IMG/VR virus record: IMGVR_UViG_3300000151_000005 | Location: 1 to 31,469 of that record | From: a virus | Direction: 5' to 3' (one strand) | Length of the DNA: 31,469 nt | Part shown: piece by piece, positions 8,208-16,200 of the stretch | How positions within the stretch are numbered: the first letter of the stretch is position 1 | How the letters are laid out: each line of letters begins with the position of its first letter | Position numbers and translations under genes: made by a program | Notes under the pieces: model-generated | Told to the model about the DNA's origin: nothing | The model's database searches: none | What the model saw: only the letters and a program-made list of their open reading frames with translations

Positions 8208-9241
8208 TGTCACAAGATGATATGAATATAGCCAATGCGGATGGTGCTACAGTGAGAGCAGATATGAATTCTCAGATTGGTGCATTAGTCACTCACAGTT
8301 CTGGTGCAACTGCACCCTCTACCACGTTTGCATTTCAAACATGGGCTGACACTGCAAATGATTTGATGAAGCAAAGAAATACAGGTAACAGTGCATGGAT
8401 AGTATTATGGAAAATATCTACAGGGTTTTATGCAGTTGGTGCGGATATTGCGAGTGCAACTGCATTGCCAGTACTTGCAGATGGTTTGTTTAATGATGTT
8501 ACAGGTACAACTACATTTACTTCAATCAATGCACTTGGTATTGGCTCAACTAAGTATTTACAATTCGATGGAGCATTAACTGTTACACATCATGCAACTG
8601 ATTTAGTATTGCCACAAGGTAAGGATATTTTAACTCAAGCCGGGCAGATTCTTGGATTTTATGAATATGCAGCAGGAGATTGGAGATTAATATTTAATTC
8701 ATTCTCTTCTACTATAGGTAAACATACTATATGGATTCCAGCAAATGCGTGGAGGCCAACTACATCAAATGGGTGCGCTGCAATTGCAGATATTGAAACT
8801 ACTGCTGGTAATCCAGATGTACAAGCACTTGCATTTGATGCAAGTGCAGACGAGCATGCTCAAGTCGGAATTATGTTTCCGAAGTCTTGGAATTTAGGAA
8901 CACTCACATTCCAACCACAATGGACTACTTCTGGCGCAGTATCAACAGGGGTTGCTATAGCTTTACAGGGAATAGCGGTAAGTGATAATGAAAGTATAGA
9001 TCAAGTGTTTTCTGGTGGAACTCCAGTAGTTGTTACAGATGATGCACAAGGAGCCGCTTACGAACAATTAACAGCTGCGGAAAGTACCGCAGTCACTATT
9101 GGTGGCACTCCGGCTGATTTTGATATGGTATATCTAAGATTATTCCGTGATGTTTCTGATGGGAACGATGATATGACTCAAGATATGTTATTCATTGGAA
9201 CACATGTAACATTTAATACAGATCAAGGAGAGGACACATAA
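8207..9241 (+). CDS. Putative tail fibre / appendage protein
   Basis: A 344-residue protein rich in T, A, G and D and poor in K, typical of beta-structured fibre or receptor-binding subunits. The N-terminus (MSQDDMNIANADGATVRADMNSQIGAL) resembles short anchoring segments found at the start of phage fibres, followed by SGATAPSTTFAFQTWADT. The C-terminal half is jelly-roll-like in composition (LGTLTFQPQWTTSGAVSTG; DMVYLRLFRDVSD). It overlaps the upstream stop by one base and has a strong GGAGGAG ribosome site. It is probably exposed on the virion; the binding target is unknown. Confidence 0.65.
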   Translation: MSQDDMNIANADGATVRADMNSQIGALVTHSSGATAPSTTFAFQTWADTANDLMKQRNTGNSAWIVLWKISTGFYAVGADIASATALPVLADGLFNDVTGTTTFTSINALGIGSTKYLQFDGALTVTHHATDLVLPQGKDILTQAGQILGFYEYAAGDWRLIFNSFSSTIGKHTIWIPANAWRPTTSNGCAAIADIETTAGNPDVQALAFDASADEHAQVGIMFPKSWNLGTLTFQPQWTTSGAVSTGVAIALQGIAVSDNESIDQVFSGGTPVVVTDDAQGAAYEQLTAAESTAVTIGGTPADFDMVYLRLFRDVSDGNDDMTQDMLFIGTHVTFNTDQGEDT

Positions 9242-9242
9242 T

Positions 9243-9677
9243 ATGAGATATGCAAAGATTGACAGGGCAACTGGCAAGGTCTTAAAAGTTAAAGAGTTTG
9301 ACAATATCAATATGCCATTGAATAAACCTCATGTATGGATTGAGATTGTTAAAGAGGACATGCCTGTTTATGACAGAGAGACTCATAAAGCTGTCAGGAC
9401 TATTACTCAACCAGACTTATCAGATTTAGATATTGATGTTTCTCCAACAGTGCAAAGAGTACTTGGGTATGACGTTATACCATTATCACCTGATGAACTA
9501 CAGACTGTCACACTTGGAAAGATAAAAGCAACTAATGAAATGTTGTTTGATATGGTTGAGAGGATAATGGCTGCGATTGCAAATAATCCTGCACCATTAA
9601 AAAGAAATGATTTTCCTGAGACTGATTGGGATGTCATCAATGCTCGTTTAATATTAAGAGGGGAGGATTCTGTATAG
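9243..9677 (+). CDS. Hypothetical fibre-associated protein
   Basis: This 144-residue protein starts two bases after the putative fibre gene. Its N-terminus (MRYAKIDRATGKVLKVKEFDNI) resembles the small proteins or domains that often accompany phage tail fibres, with the phrase A-ID-TGKV followed by a helical C-terminal part (IKATNEMLFDMVERIMAAIANN). The fold is not recognised with certainty. Tail fibre chaperone or fibre base are the likeliest roles from position. Confidence 0.55.
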   Translation: MRYAKIDRATGKVLKVKEFDNINMPLNKPHVWIEIVKEDMPVYDRETHKAVRTITQPDLSDLDIDVSPTVQRVLGYDVIPLSPDELQTVTLGKIKATNEMLFDMVERIMAAIANNPAPLKRNDFPETDWDVINARLILRGEDSV

Positions 9678-9678
9678 C

Positions 9679-10545
9679 ATGGCATGGTCAAAAAAGAAAT
9701 GTGGGCTATATTTAAACGATCATCTTGCAGATTTTGAAGCAGATTTTACTGCAAGGTTAAGCCCTCCTGCTCAATTTGAACAGCACAAAAGAGTTTGTTA
9801 TAGATTGATGGGTACACATTTGATCGGTTTTGGTAGTGGTGGTGCTGTAGGTGTATCTGCGGATGCCACTTCTTACATTTTTGATGGTACTGGCGATTTT
9901 AAATCTGCACCAGATTCTTCTGATTGGGATTTATTTACCGACACATCTAATATGACCATTGACCTGTTTGTAAAGTTTGCCGTACATACTGGCACTGAGT
10001 ATATAATGAATCAAGGAAACGGTACTTTGGCATGGAATTTCCAGCATGTACATGGCAGTGGGTTTAAGATGGCTGTTATAGACTCCACTGAAGTAATTGA
10101 TATGCCTCTTGGTGGCGAAATAACAGACACAAACTGGCATCATCTGGCTTTCATAAAAGTTGTTGACGAGTATGGTATATATGTAGACGATACACAGGTA
10201 AGCTTCCTTGATGACCCAAGCACTATTTCTTCAATCACTACACAACTTAACATTGGATGCTGGAATGCCTCAAGCAATTTCTTCAACGGCAATAAAGATG
10301 AGATAAGGATTTATCATGGCAATCCTTTTGGTGCTGCACCAAATGTAGGGCTGTCTGATACAATAACAGCTCCAACTGAACAACACACAGTTGATGGTTC
10401 TACAAAATTATTAATACATGGAGCAGAGCCTGTGGTTTCTGGAAGCAAGGGAACCGATGGGTGGACAGCTCTTGATGCTACTGGAAATCATACCACAACT
10501 GGTCATGGAGATTTAGACGAAGACACTGTAGACTTTCAGTTTTAA
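9679..10545 (+). CDS. LamG/concanavalin-like lectin-fold tail protein
   Basis: A 288-residue protein. Residues about 68-215 match a LamG/concanavalin jelly-roll: FDGTGDFKSAPDSSDW, MTIDLFVKF, TNWHHLAFIKVVDEYGIYVDD, then LNIGCWNASSNFFNGNKDEIRIYHG. The WHHLA...YVDD...G.IDE/R pattern is the hallmark of LamG-like domains in phage appendages. Such domains commonly bind glycans, so surface-sugar recognition is a reasonable inference. A short low-complexity C-terminus follows. This is the last plus-strand gene; it ends 9 bp before the stop of the convergent minus-strand operon. The ATG at 9679 lies about 11 nt after GGGGAGG. Confidence 0.75.
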   Translation: MAWSKKKCGLYLNDHLADFEADFTARLSPPAQFEQHKRVCYRLMGTHLIGFGSGGAVGVSADATSYIFDGTGDFKSAPDSSDWDLFTDTSNMTIDLFVKFAVHTGTEYIMNQGNGTLAWNFQHVHGSGFKMAVIDSTEVIDMPLGGEITDTNWHHLAFIKVVDEYGIYVDDTQVSFLDDPSTISSITTQLNIGCWNASSNFFNGNKDEIRIYHGNPFGAAPNVGLSDTITAPTEQHTVDGSTKLLIHGAEPVVSGSKGTDGWTALDATGNHTTTGHGDLDEDTVDFQF

Positions 10546-10554
10546 GCTTCTTTT

Positions 10555-11169
10555 TTAACTTTCTTTAACATGAGATGCGCCTTTCTTAATCTTAACATCA
10601 AAAGTTTTATCTGCGCAATCTGTTAACTCATCTAGATGAGTTACAATGATGAATTGAAGGTTAAGCTTCTTTGATAATTCTTTTAATAATTCTGATGCCC
10701 TAGGAAGAAGGTCTTTAGAGAGAAACTTGAATGGCTCGTCTAATATAATTGTGTTCCTGCTTCTAGGGTTTTGCAAAGTCCACAAAGCAATCCGTAATGC
10801 AAAAGAAACAGTATCAATTACACCCCCTCCGCTTGCGGTAAGGGGGTTGATTTTCTCACCGTCTTTCTCAAATAACAACTCACACTCAGTCTTATTTCTC
10901 TTCACAACAAATTCAATTTTGAATTCATACGGATCGTCAAAGATTGTCTCTAGAGCCATAGTGACTATATCAGAAATATGAATCTCTAACTGACTCTGAG
11001 TATCTTTAGCTACCTTTTGTATAATGGCTTGAGCTTCTTCTGAACGTCTAATAGATTTCTTAAGAACCTTTCTATTATTATCCAGTTCTAGAAGAGTCCT
11101 TTTGACTTCATCTCTCTTACCTTTTTCCTGATCTATTTGTGATCTAAGTTCTTTAATCATTTCCACCAT
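10555..11169 (-). CDS. Rad50/SbcC-like ATPase, C-terminal half (split gene)
   Basis: A 204-residue protein with the C-terminal half of an SMC/Rad50 ATPase. The N-terminus is coiled coil (MIKELRSQIDQEKGKRDEVKRT in part), followed by the ABC signature region (LTASGGGVIDTVSFALRIALW), Walker B (NTIILDEPFKFLS) and the switch histidine (FIIVTHLDELTD). There is no Walker A and no zinc hook: both are in a separate gene at 12953-13861. An alternative start at 11160 would give the ATGA overlap common in this operon. The two halves must associate to form an ATP site, which with the SbcD-like nuclease would process DNA ends as T4 gp46/gp47 do. Confidence 0.85.
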   Translation of the reverse strand: MVEMIKELRSQIDQEKGKRDEVKRTLLELDNNRKVLKKSIRRSEEAQAIIQKVAKDTQSQLEIHISDIVTMALETIFDDPYEFKIEFVVKRNKTECELLFEKDGEKINPLTASGGGVIDTVSFALRIALWTLQNPRSRNTIILDEPFKFLSKDLLPRASELLKELSKKLNLQFIIVTHLDELTDCADKTFDVKIKKGASHVKES

Positions 11170-11465
11170 CTTTGTTTATATTTTGTCCACGCTTCAACTA
11201 ATAATCTATGTTGTTCGTTCACTAGACTAAGTGTTTTCTCTGCTTCCTTTTTTGCAAGGAAATTATAAGTGCTTTGATTATCATACTGCCCTGTTACAAG
11301 TGGCACTTCCCAAAATACTTCGATTGGTTTTTCAAGTAATTGCATTATGATCCTAAAACTGCATTCTTTATTATACATAAGAAACAAGTCATAGGGAGGC
11401 TCTATTGCCACTATAGTATCCAGAGACACATAAGTTCCATTACTCAATTTGTATATTTTATTCAT
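11157..11465 (-). CDS. Hypothetical protein between Rad50 C-half and coiled-coil gene
   Basis: A 102-residue protein of unrecognised family. The N-terminus is beta-like (MNKIYKLSNGTYVSLDTIVAIEPP), the middle has IIMQLLEKPIEVFWEVPLV and the C-terminus is helical and basic (LLVEAWTKYKQRWWK). It overlaps the downstream Rad50-like gene by 13 nt and the upstream gene by 8 nt, so it belongs to the same translationally coupled recombination operon. Function unknown. Confidence 0.6.
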   Translation of the reverse strand: MNKIYKLSNGTYVSLDTIVAIEPPYDLFLMYNKECSFRIIMQLLEKPIEVFWEVPLVTGQYDNQSTYNFLAKKEAEKTLSLVNEQHRLLVEAWTKYKQRWWK

Positions 11466-11697
11466 TTATTAGCATCCCATCCAACTTATCAATTTTCTTT
11501 TCAAGTTTAGTTTCGAGTTTCTTGATAGCTGTTATTTCTTTTTTTATAATCTTATCTGCTTCTTCAAAAGAATCACAACCATACTCATCTTTAAGATGTT
11601 TAAAGTAAGCTTCCTCTTGTCCTTCAAGTCTGATGACCTTAGTGTTCTGGAGTTCTATTCGTTCCTTTATAGTAGTTAACTTATCTATCATTGGCAT
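11458..11697 (-). CDS. Small coiled-coil protein in the SbcCD operon
   Basis: A 79-residue protein almost entirely predicted helix with heptad-like spacing (IIKKEITAIKKLETKLEKK near residues 49-67) and a central HLKDEYGCDSFEEADK segment. It is preceded by GGGAGAG six bases before ATG 11697 and overlaps the SbcD-like stop by 10 nt. Its place among the Rad50 halves and the nuclease suggests it contributes or stabilises coiled-coil structure in that complex; this is inference. Confidence 0.65.
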   Translation of the reverse strand: MPMIDKLTTIKERIELQNTKVIRLEGQEEAYFKHLKDEYGCDSFEEADKIIKKEITAIKKLETKLEKKIDKLDGMLINE

Positions 11698-12602
11698 TCA
11701 AGACTCTCCCATATCTTTTCTTTTGTTTTGTCATTCACTTTATTCTTAGTGAAAAACTCTTCTAAATTCTTCTCAAAATTGAAATCAATATCATAAGCTT
11801 CATTCAATCTATTCACAAATGAATCAATTCTACCATCCCTTTTCTTAGCTATATCAATATGACTTCGATCAATAACATCTTCTTCTATAGGAAGGTAGAC
11901 TCTTTTCACCGTATTGTCTTCTGCGTACCAAAGATATACAGAGGGCTTATGATCAATTTGGTTCGCACTCATACGCATTAATGAACCTGCATTGACAAGA
12001 AGCCTACCTTCATGTTCTACTGTAAATGACTGATGATTATCACCAGATACTATTAAATCATAACAAGGAAACTTCCTTAATAATCTTTTAGCGTGATCTG
12101 CTTTCTGATCAAACCATAGCTTCTCATCCTGAGACTTGATAACCATTTGATGAACTAGGGCTACATTAATCTTCCTAGCACTTTCTGTAAATCCCTGAAT
12201 CTTTTTCCCATAGGGGAACTCATGTATTTGGATTTTATCATCATAATTAAAATCATTAGTCATGACACGAAAGTTAGCCATTGACTTACTTAACACTCCC
12301 AATCCTGCTTCCTCCCACTTATCTAATCTGTGGTTAGGGAGATCATGTTGTCCTGCTATTGTCACTACCTTTGCTTTATAAAAATCAAAATCCATAAACC
12401 AATTAAGTAACTTATCTCCCCATACTGGTCTATGCCCAAAATCACCTGCTACAATTATAGGACATAGATGTTGCAGGGATAGATTATATATGAATTGCAG
12501 TTTGTTCATTTGTGCCTTCATATAATCATCTGTTCTACATACTGGTCTATCACTTCTGATATGCCAATCTGCGGAAAGAATCGCACTTACATTACCTTTC
12601 AT
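11688..12602 (-). CDS. SbcD/Mre11-like metallophosphoesterase (recombination nuclease)
   Basis: A 304-residue calcineurin-like phosphoesterase. Metal-binding motifs occur in order: SADWHI (motif I, D-x-H), VAGDFGH (motif II, GD), IAGQHD (motif III, usually GNHD, here with Gln), ALVHQMV (motif IV His) and VSGDNHQSF (motif V), then NAGSLMR. With Rad50-like ATPase partners it should act as an exo/endonuclease on DNA ends. I chose ATG 12602 rather than the TTG at 12605 because GGAG lies six bases upstream of the ATG. The C-terminal 70 residues are the capping/partner-binding region. Confidence 0.88.
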   Translation of the reverse strand: MKGNVSAILSADWHIRSDRPVCRTDDYMKAQMNKLQFIYNLSLQHLCPIIVAGDFGHRPVWGDKLLNWFMDFDFYKAKVVTIAGQHDLPNHRLDKWEEAGLGVLSKSMANFRVMTNDFNYDDKIQIHEFPYGKKIQGFTESARKINVALVHQMVIKSQDEKLWFDQKADHAKRLLRKFPCYDLIVSGDNHQSFTVEHEGRLLVNAGSLMRMSANQIDHKPSVYLWYAEDNTVKRVYLPIEEDVIDRSHIDIAKKRDGRIDSFVNRLNEAYDIDFNFEKNLEEFFTKNKVNDKTKEKIWESLECQ

Positions 12603-12951
12603 CAATCACTCCTGTATACTCTAGACCATTAACCAATCTCTTTGATTGAATAAAAATAATAGCATCTTTGAAATTACTAAATCTAGCTACCACATTACTA
12701 TTGCTAAAGTGAGGGTCAAATACATCACCATCAAAAATAGGAGTTTTTGTGATCACTATCTTCTCAGGTTGTACAGGGCAATCCATTATATCGTCTGAAT
12801 TATTACATCTGCTATTTATACGACAAGAATGTGTATTACTCGGAACATCTATTTTAATATAGCATTCTCCTGCAGGAAATAGATTAACCTTGAAATCCAA
12901 TGATTCTCCACATTGTCCGAAACCTTGATGTAAATTTAATGTTGTTTCCAT
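12592..12951 (-). CDS. Hypothetical cysteine-containing protein between SbcD and Rad50 N-half
   Basis: A 119-residue protein with no recognised family. ATG 12951 is preferred over the GTG at 12969 because GGAAGGGG lies just upstream of the ATG and the ATG falls one base after the upstream stop. It is beta-strand-like (ECYIKIDVPSNTHSCRIN; EKIVITKTPIFDGDVFD) with several cysteines (about C14, C26, C42, C48, C57) that could bind metal. It overlaps the SbcD-like start by 11 nt and is part of the recombination operon. Function unknown. Confidence 0.6.
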   Translation of the reverse strand: METTLNLHQGFGQCGESLDFKVNLFPAGECYIKIDVPSNTHSCRINSRCNNSDDIMDCPVQPEKIVITKTPIFDGDVFDPHFSNSNVVARFSNFKDAIIFIQSKRLVNGLEYTGVIDER

Positions 12952-12952
12952 A

Positions 12953-13861
12953 TTAATCACCCCTTCCACATAAAGGACATTGTTCAGGCATTAACTTTTC
13001 AAATTCTTCTTTATCTAAATCTCTCTTCATTTTTTGGTAAATTATATCGGTCTGTATATCAGTGAGTGTTGATGCGGTTGCTTTTAAATCCTCTAACTTC
13101 TCCTTTTTCTCATCTAATTCCTTTAATTCTCTCTCAATTGAATCGATTTCCTTCTTACAATCAACTACACCAGAGTACTTTTTAAGCTCTTTTTGACAGT
13201 TTTTAATGCTTTCTACTATGGTTTTGTTTAAATTAACCTTAGTTACTCTTTCAATTCTCTCTTCCTCAAGTGCCTCTATTTCGATCAGGGAAGCCTCGGC
13301 TTTTTCGAGGTAGTCAAACCCTGCATAACGGATTTGCGTGGCTTCTAGCTCCGATTTTACCCTTGCACAGACCGTTTTTTCGTCTTTTAGGGTCTTATTT
13401 ATATTAGCTAGGGAAATATCTATCTTATCTAAATTAACTATATTATTCAGATATGAAGCAACTTCTCCCCCCGACATAGCTAACAGAAAAGGAGAATCGA
13501 ACTGATTCGCTATATTTAAGGAGGAGAAGTTTAAAAGTTCTTTGACTTCTGTAGGCACACTTTGCCCAAATGAACGGTAAACCATGTCTCGTTCATCAGA
13601 ATGCACACAATATATATTATCTTTATACTTAGCTCTTTCAATAGATTCTGAGCCTATACCCAATATAACCTTTGTATCACCACCCCATTTACTTCTGAAA
13701 GCCTCACCTGATGGTTTGTTGTTTATCACCCAATTGAGTGCTCTGATGATAGCACTTTTGCCTGAATCGGATTGTCCAATAATGACATTGATTCCATCAT
13801 CAAAGCTGAGTTCAGTTTTCTTGTGTGCCTGAAAATTCTCAATTGTTAGTTGTTTAATCAT
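12953..13861 (-). CDS. Rad50/SbcC-like ATPase, N-terminal half with terminal zinc-hook CxxC
   Basis: A 302-residue protein with the N-terminal half of a Rad50/SbcC ATPase: MIKQLTIENFQAHKKTELSF (strand 1 and A-loop region), Walker A GQSDSGKSA (about residues 29-37), Q-loop region (ANQFDSPFLLAMSGGEVA), then about 150 residues of coiled coil. It stops right after CPLCGRGD, the CxxC zinc hook at the apex of the Rad50 arm. The returning arm, signature and Walker B are encoded at 10555-11169. It starts within the upstream stop (ATGA overlap). The break point at the hook makes a functional two-chain Rad50 plausible rather than a decayed gene. Confidence 0.87.
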   Translation of the reverse strand: MIKQLTIENFQAHKKTELSFDDGINVIIGQSDSGKSAIIRALNWVINNKPSGEAFRSKWGGDTKVILGIGSESIERAKYKDNIYCVHSDERDMVYRSFGQSVPTEVKELLNFSSLNIANQFDSPFLLAMSGGEVASYLNNIVNLDKIDISLANINKTLKDEKTVCARVKSELEATQIRYAGFDYLEKAEASLIEIEALEEERIERVTKVNLNKTIVESIKNCQKELKKYSGVVDCKKEIDSIERELKELDEKKEKLEDLKATASTLTDIQTDIIYQKMKRDLDKEEFEKLMPEQCPLCGRGD

Positions 13862-14169
13862 ATAACGTAATTATTTTCCCAAAATGCTCTACAAGCTCGT
13901 ATTAAAGCGATCTTTCGACCTTTCTTCTTATCAAAATTATCATGTTTACTGCAGACTGTATGACCGTGATACTCTCTTCCATCAATAGTAAGGACAGCTT
14001 CTACTCTTCTACGACCATCTTCTGTAACCATTGGTTTCTTCACCATTTCACCAAATTCCCCTACAACATCATTGTAAAATAGTTTGAAATCCTCAACCTT
14101 ATCCATTGGCAGGTTATCAAAAATCTGTGCTCCTGCTATCCGCTTCAACTTCTCATTATTACTTTTCAT
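13858..14169 (-). CDS. Hypothetical protein upstream of the Rad50 N-half
   Basis: A 103-residue protein I do not recognise. Its C-terminal half (VEAVLTIDGREYHGHTVCSKHDNFDKK and then GRKIALIRACRAF) is beta-beta-alpha in character and ends in an ATGA overlap with the Rad50-like start. The start region is odd: a 13-bp unit is tandemly duplicated so that two ATGs exist, and the good ribosome site (GGAG seven bases upstream) serves the first, out-of-frame ATG (14182), while the real frame begins at 14169. Expression may depend on re-initiation or be reduced. Confidence 0.65.
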   Translation of the reverse strand: MKSNNEKLKRIAGAQIFDNLPMDKVEDFKLFYNDVVGEFGEMVKKPMVTEDGRRRVEAVLTIDGREYHGHTVCSKHDNFDKKKGRKIALIRACRAFWENNYVI

Positions 14170-14182
14170 TATTACTTTTCAT
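14144..14182 (-). repeat. 13-bp tandem repeat duplicating a start codon
   Basis: On the minus strand ATGAAAAGTAATA occurs twice in a row (14182-14170, 14169-14157), followed by a degenerate third copy (ATGAGAAGTTGAA). The first ATG opens a 7-codon minicistron (MKSNNEK then TAA) in a different frame from the real gene; the second copy encodes the same residues as the start of the 103-residue protein. Confidence 0.85.
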
Positions 14183-14218
14183 TACTTATCTCCTTTAAAA
14201 AAATTATTGTCTTCTAAA

Positions 14219-14247
14219 TAAATACACAATGCATTCTAAATTGTAAA
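14219..14247 (-). promoter_or_regulatory. Possible weak sigma-70 promoter upstream of the 103-residue gene
   Basis: On the minus strand TTTACA (14247-14242), a 17-nt spacer and TATTTA (14224-14219) lie at the end of the HNH-like gene, about 50 nt before the next gene. The match is partial (TTGACA/TATAAT consensus) in AT-rich DNA, so this is tentative. Confidence 0.3.
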
Positions 14248-14673
14248 AGCTTTGTCAATTGCCCAACCTTTATTTATTCGTGAACGTAGTGTGCGTACAT
14301 TGATACCCAAAACTCTTGACCATTCTGCCACTGTTTTTCGGATATTGTTATGGGTAATATAACCATTAGTTCTCTTATTATTTGCTTGTTGTGCTAATGA
14401 TATCCAAGAACAATTATTCGGTTCATAATCCCCATCATTATTTTCTCTTTCCAAAGAAAATCCTTCTGGTTTTTCACCCATGTCTGCAAGAAAGTTAGCA
14501 AATTTATCCCATCTTGCACAATAAGTAATACCTCTGCTTCCATAATTTCTCCAATTCTTTCCTGTTAAACAATTACACCTTCTCTTCATACTTCTCCAAG
14601 AATTGTAAGTCGATGAAACCTCTCCCTTTTTAGAGTGTCCATGAGATAAATTTGTATAAGGGAATTTACCCAT
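14236..14673 (-). CDS. HNH/AP2-like putative homing endonuclease with NUMOD-type DNA-binding tail
   Basis: A 145-residue member of the widespread phage family with YNSWRSMKRRC, NYGSRGITYCARWDKFANFL and FSLERENNDGDYEPNNC...W. These Cys/His/Asn-rich patterns are usually described as HNH-like or AP2-associated. The C-terminal 35 residues (TVAEWSRVLGINVRTLRSRI then GWAIDKAFT) match the NUMOD-type helix-turn-helix that positions homing nucleases. It overlaps the RuvC-like stop by 8 nt and has an AAAGGA site. It is not needed for the neighbouring recombination pathway and is best read as a mobile intruder that settled between operon genes. Nuclease activity is inferred from the family. Confidence 0.75.
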   Translation of the reverse strand: MGKFPYTNLSHGHSKKGEVSSTYNSWRSMKRRCNCLTGKNWRNYGSRGITYCARWDKFANFLADMGEKPEGFSLERENNDGDYEPNNCSWISLAQQANNKRTNGYITHNNIRKTVAEWSRVLGINVRTLRSRINKGWAIDKAFTI

Positions 14674-15145
14674 TTTTTAATCCTTTCAAAATAACATCCT
14701 CAAAGTATATACATAAAGCGAACCCATCCCAACTGTGCTTCTTAAGTGGGTACAAGGTTCCCTGATTTTTCTTAGTACCTTTCTCACCAAACCGATCCTT
14801 TAACACTCTAGCAATATTAGCATCCTTTGCTCTAGATGTTTTACAGAAATGTAACTGTACTTCTGGTTTGAATACTAAAAAATAATCTTGCCTAGCTTTT
14901 TCCAATCTCTCCTGAAATCTCCCTATTGCTTTACAAGTATCAAAAGTAGTCACTCCTACAGGCATACCATAACTCCTGATATCCTCAATCACATAATGAG
15001 TGACCCAACATGACCCATGAATATCAAAAGGGATTGTACCATTCTCCTCCTCATGATTGGAATACAGAATCTCCTGCTTATCTGTATTCCAAATACAAAC
15101 ACCACTTTTCTCTGAACCTACATCTATTCCACAAATAACTGCCAC
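14666..15145 (-). CDS. RuvC-like Holliday junction resolvase
   Basis: A 159-residue RNase H-fold nuclease. Acidic motifs are present in RuvC order: GIDVGSEKSG (Asp, about residue 8), VIEDIRSYG (Glu, about 54), and the C-terminal pair region with AKDANIARVL and HSWDGFALCIYF (Asp, about 141). It would resolve branched recombination or replication intermediates before packaging. The start is GTG 15145, sharing one base with the RecA-like stop (TAGTG) and preceded by AGGAGG eight bases upstream inside the RecA gene. Confidence 0.82.
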   Translation of the reverse strand: MAVICGIDVGSEKSGVCIWNTDKQEILYSNHEEENGTIPFDIHGSCWVTHYVIEDIRSYGMPVGVTTFDTCKAIGRFQERLEKARQDYFLVFKPEVQLHFCKTSRAKDANIARVLKDRFGEKGTKKNQGTLYPLKKHSWDGFALCIYFEDVILKGLKNG

Positions 15146-16200
15146 TACTCAAACCTCCTTTTTCTTTTAGGTTTAATTTTCTCTTCTATTTCATTCCATT
15201 CAGTCTCGACTAAGGTAACTAACTTATCATACTCTTTAGGATTATCTTCCATTAGTTTTATCAAATCAATCCTGTCAATCTCTTCTTCATTCCAGATAAT
15301 CTTCTTAGCACCACCGTATAAATAAGTCAGCATACTTCCCATATCATCAACACCATAGTCAAACAGTATGTCAAACTCAGCATCTCTGAATGGTTTCGCT
15401 ACCTTATTACGTTTAAGAACAGCTTTAGTTCTGACACCGTAAATCTTCTTAGTTGATCTAAACTCTTTACTAAGCTTCCCTACCTGTGCCAACCATGCCA
15501 CTTGGTGAGTAAAGAAATCAAGAGCCTTACCACCTGCTCTGTAATGCTTCGCACCAAATAAACCTGCATTAATGTTCTCCCTAACCTGACTAATACAAAT
15601 CATTGTAGCATCTTTCCCTTCCATATATTCACAAGCTCTAGGAAAGAGAGTACTTGAAAAGTACTTCTGCTTCTCCATACCATAACTGCCATCCTGATCC
15701 TTCTCTTTTTTAATCGATTCTTCTGCTCTCTTCTTACTCGCTGTAGAACTCATGGCATCTATGGAGTCAATAATATAAAGTAAGAACTCGCCCTTCTTTA
15801 AATCTTTTACTCTCTTCAAGTAATCTCTTCCTACAGTTTCTGCTGTGTCAAATCTTACCCATTCGATTGCCTTGACTAACTCCTCTCCATACATATCTTC
15901 TATAGGGAAATCCATGACACCTTCAACATTGTTATAGACTATTGTAACCTTCTTTACAGCAGGAAATAAATCACTCTCCTTTCTATTAAGATTATAATAA
16001 ACTTGAGCACACGCTTCTAGGGCAAGAAGGGTCTTTCCTGAACTTCCATCTCCTACCAAATTCACTATTCGACCTCTTGCGTAACCGCCCTCCTTACCCT
16101 TTCCACTCATTGCTAAATTCAGCAACACTGAACCTGTACTTACAAACTCTACTCTAGTCTTACTCGTTTCTTTAACCACTTCCTTTTTTACTTTCGCCAT
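15145..16200 (-). CDS. RecA/UvsX-like recombinase
   Basis: A 351-residue RecA-fold ATPase. It has the RecA-type opening (VSTGSVLLNLAM; YARGRIVNLVG), Walker A GDGSSGKT (about 50-57), Walker B FLLYIIDSIDAM (about 137-148) and an L2-like region (CISQVRENINAGLFGAKH; GGKALDFF). It should form filaments on ssDNA coated by the neighbouring SSB and drive strand exchange or recombination-dependent replication. It overlaps the upstream 151-residue gene by 29 nt. The acidic/basic C-terminus ends KPKRKRRFE. Confidence 0.9.
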   Translation of the reverse strand: MAKVKKEVVKETSKTRVEFVSTGSVLLNLAMSGKGKEGGYARGRIVNLVGDGSSGKTLLALEACAQVYYNLNRKESDLFPAVKKVTIVYNNVEGVMDFPIEDMYGEELVKAIEWVRFDTAETVGRDYLKRVKDLKKGEFLLYIIDSIDAMSSTASKKRAEESIKKEKDQDGSYGMEKQKYFSSTLFPRACEYMEGKDATMICISQVRENINAGLFGAKHYRAGGKALDFFTHQVAWLAQVGKLSKEFRSTKKIYGVRTKAVLKRNKVAKPFRDAEFDILFDYGVDDMGSMLTYLYGGAKKIIWNEEEIDRIDLIKLMEDNPKEYDKLVTLVETEWNEIEEKIKPKRKRRFE

